NCBI GenBank assembly: GCA_015680685.1 | Contig: MNCI01002209.1 | Location: 1-57,635 of the forward strand | From: Gnetum montanum | Taxonomy: Eukaryota; Streptophyta; Gnetopsida; Gnetales; Gnetaceae | Length of the DNA: 57,635 bases | Reading direction: 5' to 3' | Shown: piece by piece, positions 22,277 to 32,163 of the stretch | Position numbering within the stretch: position 1 is the stretch's first letter | Layout: every line of letters begins with the position of its first letter | Position numbers and translations under genes: made by a program | Notes under the pieces: generated by a model | Told to the model about the DNA's origin: nothing | The model's input: the letters and a program-made list of their open reading frames with translations, nothing else | The model's database searches: none

Positions 22277-24439
22277 GAAAATCAAATACAAAGGTGCCTG
22301 TATGTAGCAACCACTCAACAAGAGAACACCCAGTGGTTGATAGCTGATCAAGAGAGTAGCTCACCAACATGCATGGAACGATCTGGGGGAACAACCTGTA
22401 CCCACAACGAAGGCATAGATACATTGGAGTATGAGCATCACCAACTTTCACCCCTTAACCTGAAAACATCAATCGAGAGAAGTTGGACACTTCTAAGAAA
22501 TTCAAATAGGCATTCATTATTTCAGATATCTCCCTTTCCATTCAGTCATGGGGGAGATGGCCACCTATGCTAATCATTCAGGGCCCTTAGTTCTTTTAAG
22601 TTTTTGTTTTACACATTTTTGTTTTGCACATTTTTTTTTACAAATTTCTTTAACTTTTCTTGTTTTTATTTTACAACATCATTCATACTTTTTCATTTCT
22701 TGTGTGTGTTATCCATTTTGTAAGTTTTTCACCCAATAAGTGTTCTTAATGATGGTATGAACTGTGTTTCTATTGATTGCTAATGTTTGGCTTTTACCTT
22801 TAAGATTATGATGTTGATACTAAGGTATGGTTATTTTGATATAGTAGACAATGAGTTCACTTCATTCATACATCCATAAATTTCTATGGTCTCTCTCGGT
22901 TTGGAAATGTACAGTCCCTTTCTAAATAAGAATTATCAACAAATCAATGACTGGGCATTTCTCAAACTAAGGAAAAACTCAAGGATTAAAAAGGGTGTGG
23001 CTTCAAGGAAACTTGATGCATTTTTGTTGGCCATTCTCTTGGGTGCTTGGATGTTTCCTTCTTTATTTTTCTTACCGTTTCAACGTTACTTAATTATCGA
23101 GAAGCTAAGCTAATAAAATTAATAAGTCTTTGCATGGTGTGGTTCTCATGTATAAACACATAAGACAAAAAAAAAGTGAGAATTCAAAGCACACCCCTTA
23201 GACAAAATAATCCCTTGGGCTACAAGAACTGGTTATGGAACTCAAAATAAAAAATGTTCCCTCTAACTAAGGCCTTTCCTCACTTCCTATCTCCTCTTTC
23301 ACTTCGTCGGAATGTTTGTGACTCTTTGGCAGAAACATTCTTGTTACTTCAAGTGGATGGTTTGGCCGAATGCATTAATATGAAGTCACTGGATGTGGTT
23401 TGTTTGAGGCTGAACTTGGAATGGGATCTACTAAGTCACATTAATCATTAACTACACAAGGGGATATACACCACCTTGTTCTTGGGATTCCATTCTATTC
23501 TCTTCTCTCCATCCTTCTCTCCATTGTTCACCTCATTGCTGGTTGTATCATTAGTGTATATTTTGATTCACGTATTGTTTTCTTTTTTGGTAAATTCTTG
23601 TGGTTAAGACTTTAACTCTTGTTCCAAATGACATTCCCAGAGCCTATGGACTCTTTGAATGTGGGTTTGTCAGGGCATTAAGGGCATGAGCCTGCTTTGG
23701 GGAGGACCCACTGACATTCCTATTTGGTGCACCAGTTAAATTCTTTCCCTTGAACATTTGTGTAATCAACTTTGTTTGTTCATTTCCATTTTGACATCCA
23801 TTTCATCGACGTTATAGTTGTCTCTTTTTCTCCATTTTTCTTGTTCTTTTTCTTTCTCCATTCTATCACTACCGAAGGTTCGCGATTAGTCATGGGGGTA
23901 CGGACCCAATTTTTTTCAATTTTCTCCTAACCCCTACAGCTTCAATGTTCACCATGAATATATCTCTAGACCCGTATTAGCCATACCACAACTCAGCCAA
24001 TGGACCTTTCACCGAAGCAACGTATCCACTGCATTGTGATTCATTTACCCTTGCTTATAAAAGACTGTGTTGTGTGTGCAAATGGCAATCATGCAACAAC
24101 GGATTGGATCTGGAGGAAACACATGGAATGGATCGGTGCTGAAGCAACTATGCAAGGAACGAGATGGATGGTGCGCTTACAGATAGATAACGAAAGGTGC
24201 AACCTTGGCGTTGGTAGTAGCAGACTTCTTCTCTCTTCTCTCTTCTCTCTCAGCTACCAAATAAGGCCTGATGTCCAATGTATAAGGTGTTCACTCTTGT
24301 TGTCATGAACACCAATTTTGTCATGTTTTGTAATGATGATCTGTTCACATGTCATCCCATTCACCATTAGTTCCATTCAAGTCAATAATCCCATACCTTC
24401 CCAATATTTTGTAAGGAACTCGAGGATGAGTTTTTATTC
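22277..24439 (+). other. 3' untranslated region of element D, no pol
   Basis: No coding sequence is supported. A block at about 23255-23730 is shared with element E (57095-57587): CCCTCTAACTAAGGCC, then TTGGGGAGGACCCACT. Three polypurine-like copies of AGTCATGGGGG occur, at 22544, 23888 and 24440; the last two share AGTCATGGGGGTA exactly, and the last abuts the LTR. Confidence 0.7.
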
Positions 24440-24452
24440 AGTCATGGGGGTA

Positions 24453-24659
24453 TGATGGAATGCGATATCGCATGGGCAATGATATCGCATACGCGATATC
24501 GCATCCGCCACGATATCGCATCCCCCGCGATATTGCGTACATGATATTGCGTCTTCCCTTGCGATATTGCATACGTGATATCGCAGTGCACCATCCAATT
24601 TATAAATAAGAGGCAGCTCTCCCTTGTTTCCAAGTTTAGGCCTAAACCGTAGTGAAACT
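24453..24659 (+). repeat. Truncated 3' LTR of element D (first 207 bp)
   Basis: It starts TGATGGAATGCG and matches the 5' LTR through TATA (TTATAAATAAGAGG) and TTTAGGCCTAAAC, then stops abruptly. It carries about eight GATATCGC/GATATTGC dyads against about four in the 5' LTR, so the array changed size between the two LTRs. Confidence 0.85.
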
Positions 24660-25291
24660 ATAAAGAAAAGGAAAAAAACAAGAAATGAAAACATATTAAG
24701 AATAGGAAAATTTTGAAACAAATAAGAAAATGATAAAAACATGTAAAATAAAAAGGTGAAAAAATGTATTAGTTCTTAAACCAGGATGGAGCATCTGCCC
24801 CATGACTAAACTTATGACCACACATTTCGAAGATGGAGCACATAATCCCCTAGTTATACAACACTAGTTTCCCATCCACTGTTATTGCTTTAATTATTTA
24901 TGTGGTACCATATTTAATGTTTATGATAGTCTTGTTTGGATCATTCAAAGATGATTCTTCAACTAGAATTAAAGGTAATTTTGTTTTAGGGGGTATAAAT
25001 ATGTTTGCTTCTTCTTCTTGATTTTCTATTCTAATTCCTAGGTCTTTGTGTTTAATATCCTTTTTTGTTGTATAATCAAAGTGTAAGATATTTGTGTTTA
25101 ATTCCTCTGTTTGGTCTATTTTCTTAAGTCTAGAACTAATAAGTTGATTAGTTGCCTTCATGCATCTTTGAAACAATTTTATATTGTCATTTTCAAGCCA
25201 CTAGGTGTCTTTTGGTTTAGTGGCTACTGCATAAATTGGTTTTTTCTCTCACACTTATTTCTAAACTTTATGGTGGATTGGTATAGGGGTT
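24660..25291 (-). mobile_element. Distal part of minus-strand element F, left of the element G insertion
   Basis: This continues the minus-strand element whose 5' part lies at 43566-46813; the two are separated by G and its GGGTT duplication. It includes an A-rich stretch and GTCATGGGGCAGATG near 24791 (minus strand), like the polypurine-type block of element D at 22544. Its left end abuts the truncated LTR of D without any LTR terminus. Confidence 0.65.
24898..25176 (-). pseudogene. Unidentified open frame in element F (92 codons)
   Basis: A minus-strand frame free of stops, lysine- and isoleucine-rich with an acidic patch (IENQEEEANIF). I do not recognise a domain. It lies where the post-gag part of element F is expected, so it may be retroelement-derived. 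It could also be a chance frame. Confidence 0.3.
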
Positions 25292-27003
25292 TGAAACACC
25301 TTAAAAAATGCGAGGTCATTCTAGCTTCACCAGACCTTGCAATTCGTGCAAGCACTATAGTAGTTCATCAGGAGGAGAATGCTTTGAGTCCAGGCTGGCC
25401 AATTCAGCAAATTTTCTACTTTAGGTGTAAACAAGCTCTATGGCTCATCCTGCCTGTCCACCTAAGTAGCCCGCCCGATCAACAGCCTACTCAGAAATGG
25501 TGCGAAGTTGACAACAACATTCTGGGTGCACCAAGAATAGTTCGACAGGTTTTCTAAGTCATGGAGTCTACTACGCTACGCTATGCCTCACCATGTAGCC
25601 TAGCAAGCTTCGGAAGACAGTTGCAAAACGAAGTGCTACGTTACGCTATGCCACATGACGTAGCGTAGCATGTTAATAGCTTCACCAACAGTTCCCCATG
25701 CTCAATTTCAAATCTTTCACCAATGTCCTTGTTTGCCAGGAAGCGGTGGACCATGTTTGCTGCTACGCTACACTAAGCTACAAGGCACAGTGAGGTGTAG
25801 CAATCCTGCGGAAGAGACAAAAGGCCGTTCAAAGGGCGGAAACAGCAAAGTTCACGAGGCATGCATCACAGGAAGCAAAGTTGACAAAATCAACAAAGCT
25901 TTCGTAACTAAGGCCAGTTGCTACGCTACACTACGCTACATAGTGTAGCATAGCATAGCAAGCATGCATCGCACATGAAGCAGAACGAATGACAAGATGC
26001 TACACCAAGCATGCTACGCTACAAACCACAGCAAGACATGTGGGTGGTTGTGCGACATCAATGTACTTCACCTAATTAGACCATTGGCACACGTCTCCAG
26101 ACGCTGACAGCACAATTACGGCATGGTAGGTTTACAATTATAGCATAGCAGGTTCGCATTACAATGGTCTTGTAGGTCCAACGGTCATATACGACATGTG
26201 TGACACCAGCAGGTCAACATGCGTCCTTTGGCCCTATAAATAACCTGAGAAACAACATTTAAGGTAGTTCAAAAATTTTGAACGAAACGGCTTCAAAGGG
26301 TTCGGAATTTTTCGGTAAACAACATTCAAAAGAGGTCCAATCTCCAGTTTGGTTGGCACTCTTTCGCTAAGTCTCCTACTCTTTCCTCTAGTACTCAAGC
26401 TCTCTCCCTGGCACGTTGCAACAATATTGTAAGCTTTCTGTTTGACACTGCAAATAGTTAGCGAGTTTAACTGATATTTTGTTCTATACCTTTTCTACCA
26501 CCTTGGTAGAATCCCTCTATTGTCAGTGTCCAAGGCCATCCCCAAGCGCACCACCTGTTTTGTTCTTTATATGCCCTGGTTACTCTTGGGATCTCTGCAC
26601 TTCATCACGCTGTGCAACCGACTGTATCCATCTTGATAGGGCAAGTCTATAGCTTCGAAGTGGTGCATGTTTCTAACTACACTTTACTTTATTTCTTTCC
26701 TGTTATCTCATTTCCATTATTTTTTCTATTTTATTCAATTTTAAGCATTACTTCACATTGTTGTCACATTTTTTGCTTTATTTACTTTCAAGCATTATTT
26801 CTCATTTCCATTCCATCTCAAAAGTACATGTAGCAAAAGGCTATATAGACACCGACATAAGTCCCTATCTGATCGACTAGATTGTTCAGGGCACCTCGTA
26901 TCCGCACACACCCAACACAGCCATCCTATAGGTACGAGGTCGAACCTGTCGTGCCCGCTAACCCCTCGGTGTTTTCTAACCACTGACATTTTCGATCGAT
27001 ACA
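25292..27003 (+). repeat. 5' LTR of element G (1712 bp)
   Basis: It starts TGAAACACC and ends CGATCGATACA. The TATA box is CCCTATAAATAACC at about 26231-26244. U3 is rich in CTACGCTA/TAGCGTAG words that form a strong imperfect hairpin at 25920-25959. Confidence 0.93.
25920..25959 (+). repeat. Inverted repeat (hairpin) in the U3 of the element G 5' LTR
   Basis: GCTACGCTACACTACGCTAC is followed at once by ATAGTGTAGCATAGCATAGC; the arms pair over about 15 bp. The same structure recurs in the 3' LTR (42482-42516). Confidence 0.8.
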
Positions 27004-27007
27004 GTTT

Positions 27008-27026
27008 TCTGGCACTAGAAGAAGGT
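27008..27026 (+). other. Candidate primer-binding site of element G
   Basis: TCTGGCACTAGAAGAAGG lies a few bases after the LTR end, where a TGG-starting primer site is expected. I cannot name the tRNA with confidence. Confidence 0.45.
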
Positions 27027-27079
27027 CCTTTTGGTGCCTTTTCCATGTGTCACAGTAGTTCTGTGAGCCTTCTATACCC

Positions 27080-27760
27080 TGATATACATAATCGTAAACA
27101 CGACACCCTCCTGTGGTTGTTTATGCTTTGTGTGGTACAGATCGGTCGCCTCGACGGTTCCTCAGGAGCCCTACAAAACACAAGGCCTCCGATCACCGGC
27201 TAACTAGCTCTTTTACGGTTGTCTCATATGTGTTCTATACCCCATCTCGTGTGGTACAGACCGGTCGCTTCGATGGTCCCTCGGGGATCCTACGAGACAC
27301 AAAGCCTTTTTTGATCGCTAGTTAGCTTGCCCATCTTATGATTGTCTTACATGCGTTTTGTACCCCATTTTGTGTGGTATAGACTGGTTGCTTCGACGGT
27401 CCTTCAGGGATCCTGCAAGACACAAAGCCTTCTTGTTAGCTTGCTTGTCTTGCGGTAGTCTCGTAAGCCTTTTACACCTCGATAGGCATTAGCGTAGACT
27501 TGACACCCATCTATGATTTTTTACACATCGTGTGGTGTAGATCGATCGCCTCGACGGTTCCTCGGGAGCCCTACGAGACATAAAGCCTCCGACAGCCAGT
27601 TAACTTGCCTTCCCTTTTTACAGTAGTCTTGCACGTGCTCTACACCTTAGCTCACACAGACGTAAATGTGACACCCTATTGTGGTTGTTTGCGCCTTGTG
27701 TGGTGCAGGTTGTTCGCCCTGATGGTTCCTCCAAAATCCGACAAGACGTAAAGATTCTTT
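27080..27760 (+). repeat. Imperfect tandem repeats in the element G leader (about five copies)
   Basis: Units begin GTGTGGTACAGATCGGTCGC at 27130, 27249, 27372, 27530 and 27698 and continue with a CGACGGTTCCTCGGGAGCC-like core and GAGACACAAAGCC. Spacing grows from about 120 to about 165 bp. The region has no coding frame and precedes the gag start. Confidence 0.85.
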
Positions 27761-27846
27761 TTCACTATTTCTTCTGATTTTCCTGTTCATTTGCACTCTT
27801 TGGCATAGCTTTTGCGCTTTCCTTTTGCATAACTACATGCTTAACA

Positions 27847-30800
27847 ATGGCTTTTTCAACTACCACTACCAATGCCTTCAACGTGGAAGCCCCCTTCAAC
27901 GTTGAAGTTCCCGTCATGGTTCAAGGTACTAGTGGTGCCAAACAACCACTGAATTCGACGTTGGAAGCACGTCGATCTCTCAAAATCCAAAACTGAGGAC
28001 CTAAGGGATTAGCCCAACAACACGAGCATTACAGTTTCCTTTGTGCAAAGGTGTAAGCTAATCTGCCCTTGGATTTACACGAACTCAAAGAAAAACGTAG
28101 CTTCAAGTTCACTTACTGCGACGGGAAGGAATTTGTTCCTACTTCAGACATTTCGTTACCTCTAACACAAGCGTATCAAAGGCTGCTGGATCAATTAATC
28201 CAGTTGGCTAGGCTTAGGAAGCAACAAGACACCGCGTCCAACCAGGATGATGCATTTCAAGATGGATAGAAGGAACTCGATGCCCAATTTAACGAGGGAG
28301 GTCAAGCCAACCCCGTTCCTGTCCCGCCTACCCATTCCTTCTAGGCCAACGTGATGTCTGTTACTGCTTCTTTTTCCATCATGCATATGCGTCAACAGCC
28401 TACAACCGCAACTGCAATGGGTATCCATGCCACATTCTAGGAGTATCATCGCCCTTGTACCCCTGTTGCGCTCGCAGCAATTGTGCCCCCGCAAATTGTT
28501 TATTAGCACATTCCAGTGCATAACATGCCTATCATGGCTACCCTACTAAATGTTCACACTGTGCCTACTTTATAACCGCACATAACTTCCATGCCAATTC
28601 CTATGTACGCATCTATTCCACCTGCTGTGGCAAGCCCTGGCTCATCGACATGGTGGACCCCGTTCACTTCTCTGTTTGTTTTACAACCATCGCAGATGTC
28701 TCACTACGTTTGCCCTTAGACCTACCCAACTCTGCAAATGGTACATCCTAGCACGGGGCCATGGTTTGTCCCACCAGTGACCCAAACGGTCTATCTAGTG
28801 GCTCAACCCACTGTTACTGCTCCGACAGTACCACCCACCAGGTGGTGGACAACGTAAGAAACACCTTTAGTGGGGGCGATCCCAACAGCACTGCCGATGA
28901 GTCAGCCAGCCACCGCCACCATGCCGCATGTGGGAGCTGCCATTGCAGTCCCTCAACCGTCCACAACATCATCGGGCCTGGACCAAGCATTTCAGCTCAT
29001 CCAGACCCTCATTGAGGAAATAAAACGCCTCAAAGCTATTGGGTCTGACACAGTACAAGTCATGGACTTCTATCAGGACAATCCTGTCAGCCCTATAATC
29101 CCAGCTTTGACATTACCTCTAGGGATGTCTCTCCCGCACTTCACAAAGTACGATGTGGAGGGAGATCCCAATGTGCATCTTGTCACTTTCAGGTTTGAGT
29201 CTTTGCTATTGCAACAATGGCCGCATACGATCATTCGTGTTTTTGCCATGTCCCTAGCCGGGAAAGCCCTAGATTGGTACCATGCGTTGCCATGTTCATC
29301 CATTTCAACTTTGGAAGAACTCCTAATCTAGTTCGTGACATGCTTCAAGTACAACTTGAAGCCAAAAACCATGCTGGATCAGTTGATGAGTGTGAAACAA
29401 GACTCGCTAGAACCAGTCTAAAAATTCATTCAATGATGGAGCGCAACCCTTAATGAAATCTGCGAGCCCATTGTGGAGGCCCACTTGCTGGCTATCTTTA
29501 AGGGTGCAGTAAACGACTTCATCAAGTCCAAACTGTACTATCTCGTTCCTTGCTCTCTCAGTCAGGCTTTTGCTCAAACTAAGAGCATACAGGATGCAGC
29601 CGAGGCAAGCAAAGACCCGGCCTACATCGCTTACAAGAGCACCTTTACAAAGAAGGACAAAGGTAAGGCCCCAACAACCATAGTGGCCACTGTGGCAACT
29701 GAGGCCAAGCCCAAACCTAGTAGTAGTGGTAGCAAAAATAACAAGAAACTAGCCATACCTGCGACTAACCCTGCACCCAAACTGGGCCAAGCACCTCAAC
29801 ATACTTCACCTACGCCCGAGACATCTGCATGCACCAAACCTAACTTTGAGCTTAAAGATCACTCGAAATACACCCCGCTGCCTCTCAAACCTTCAAAAAT
29901 CTTGAAGAAACTGTTGGCAGTAGGGTACATCCAACACAAGCAGATGTCGAAAGAAGAAAATGAAAGACATCAATGCTACTGTGAGCTCCTTAGGAATCCC
30001 TATTTGGACCTGCCCAATGAGCCTCCAGTTCTTAGGGGTTTCAGGCTAGATAGGTTTTGTGACTACCACCAACTATGTGGTCATACCACGGATTATTGTC
30101 TATCATTGCAGGATGACATCCAAAGATTAATCGATCTAGGGAAGTTGGTGCTAGACGAAAGCAACCCAATACACCCTGAAAATCAATCTATGTATGTCTA
30201 CACAGATCCCCTCAACGCCAATAATACCAGTTACGTAATCAATGCCATCGGCATCGATAATGACCCTAGGCCACCCTTCCAACCATTTGTGATCTGTGTG
30301 CCTCAACGTAGTGCACCAGCACCACCAATGGTTGGTCCAAGCTTGTAGCCTCCCTTCATCCTGAAAGTTCCACCATAGGAATCCACCTTTGCACCTTCTG
30401 TTGACGAGGCTACACGGTCCCATCAGTTAACACCTCTAGTTCCATTCGTCATTAGGGGTCCAATGTCTTCGACAGCCCCTATCTCACACAATAGAATTGA
30501 ATAACCTCCTCGCCCCACAAGGCGAGAAGCCCACTGGTCAAGCGAGACGTCGAAGGGAAGTACCGTCAAGGGTATCCCCAAGCCTACACCTTCGCCCCTC
30601 ACATCTACACCTTCGTCACCAAAGATGAAGATCGACATGATTACACAGCTTGTACCACCTGGCCAACAAGGTTCTGAACCTAGATCTGAAGTCACCTCTC
30701 CTTGGGAGATTCATCTTCTGGAATGAATCGAAGAGGAAGAAGGCACCAAACAAAGGAACGACCAGGATCTTCTGGACACCCTCACCCAGGTCAAGCAAGC

Positions 30801-31653
30801 CCTAAAGTAGAAAAATGCTACACCGAGCTTATACGACCTAATCATGACGTCTGTACCCCACTGAGAAGCTCTAGTCCACATATTAACGACGATTCTGGTC
30901 GATGAAAACATGCCAGCAGAAGAGGAAGCGATCTACTCGGTGATGCTTCCTTCTGTACCCGTAGAGCCAGCACCACCCCAATTAACTTTCCGTAACAACG
31001 CCATTAGGGAAGATCCCGAAGGGGGTCAAGTGACTATGGTTCCTCTCTTCATCACAATTTGGGTCGACCAACATTGGATCTGAAGGGTACACGTTGATGA
31101 TGGGGCTGCCACAAACGTCATTTCCTTCCCATTTGTGGATAAGTTGGGATTGGTCAGCCGAATCAAACTAATGACAACATCATATATGAGGTCCTTCAAT
31201 GGGGCATGCAGCCTACTGCAAGGCACAGTTCATGTAAACTTCGTAGCAGGGAACCAGTTCTCCACAGACGCAACATTCATCGTAGTCGAAGAAATGCCCA
31301 AGTTTAACTTGATCTTGGGAAGGTCATGGTTAGCACAACTTAGGACTGTCTCCTCGCCTATACACCAGGAAATTGACTTAACATACGTGAGTAGGGAGGT
31401 GATAATCCGTGGTCACGAAGTGGCAATGCAAGAAATCAGCAACATAAACATGGAACAAGGCTCAGAGGTTACGACCTCTGAGAATGAAGTGCCTATTCAT
31501 GCATGCATTAATCATTTAATGGAAGGATCGGCTCAGTGAGCCAACTCCCAAATCAAGAATGCATGGGTTGAGTTGCCCTTCCAAGTGGAGGACAACGATG
31601 TGAACAAGTGCCCTCATGAAAGATCTCGGCCTTATTCGATCAACCCACGATAG
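27847..31653 (+). pseudogene. gag-protease frame of element G
   Basis: One continuous frame from ATG 27847 (MAFSTTTTNAFN) to about 31653, interrupted by some twenty nonsense codons, mostly TAG or TGA. Gag core at 29041-29800: LPHFTKYDVEGDPN, AMSLAGKALDWYHALP. The Tat-type motif FCDYHQLCGHTTDYC is at about 30055-30100. A proline-rich segment follows. The aspartic protease is at about 31080-31340: VHVDDGAATNVISF and FNLILGRSWLAQL, reading Asp-Asp-Gly at the active site. The frame ends at TAG|GTCAAG, which would be an ideal CAG|GT splice donor before a C-to-T change. Confidence 0.85.
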
Positions 31654-31764
31654 GTCAAGAAGTAGCTACACAGAGTGTAGCAACCCTACTGCTTTCTGCC
31701 AAGTTTCCATCCCTTGTACATTCATTGTTTCCTTGCCTTGTTAGTATGCCGTCCTTTCAGCATG

Positions 31765-32035
31765 TTACGCATTGGCCTGAAATGACCTAAAACTAGCATT
31801 GTTGCTTTCTGATTTACTAACATGCCATTTTTCTGGCATGTTACGCTAACGGCTCGAAATGGCCTAAAACTAGCGTTAAATTTTTTTTGCTTTGTTAACG
31901 AACTATCTCTTTTGGTAGTGGCCCGAAATGGCCTAAAACTAGCATTGTTGACTTTCGCTTTGACATGTTTCCCAACAGCCTGAAATGGCCCAAAACTAGC
32001 AATGGCCCGAGATGGCCTAAAACTAGCATACGAGA
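31765..32035 (+). repeat. Array 1 of a short TAAACTAGC-type motif (five copies)
   Basis: Copies such as CCGAAATGGCCTAAAACTAG lie at about 31774, 31851, 31921, 31979 and 32007. Related arrays lie at 36569-36995 and 40606-40795. Confidence 0.8.
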
Positions 32036-32096
32036 GCATGAAAACTTTACATAGTATGCAAGTTAACATAAAATCGGTTTCTTTTCTGAAGTTTTT

Positions 32097-32102
32097 TTTA
32101 TT
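32097..32102 (-). terminator. Poly(A) signal of the antisense gene
   Basis: AATAAA on the minus strand, about 60 bases beyond the antisense stop codon at 32166-32164. Confidence 0.5.
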
Positions 32103-32163
32103 TCATTCAAAATTTTTGCCTATTGGCAATGTTTGAAAAATTTTCAAAAAAAATCCCATGCTA

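Larger units (their letters stand above)
18180..24659 (+). mobile_element. Element D: non-autonomous family-X gag-pro retrotransposon
   Basis: 5' LTR 18180-19065, primer site 19067, one gag-pro frame 19211-22276, about 2.2 kb without pol, a polypurine tract (24440-24452) and the first 207 bp of the 3' LTR (24453-24659). No reverse transcriptase, RNase H or integrase motif is visible between 22277 and 24440. The element could have moved only with enzymes supplied by another element. It is inserted in element C (5-bp left flank ATGAT). The right flank is lost in a rearrangement joining it to element F. Confidence 0.85.

Noticed and set aside
24898-25176. Endogenous pararetrovirus (caulimovirid) fragment
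   Set aside because: The lysine-rich frame has no movement-protein, coat or RT motif, and its neighbours belong to element F.
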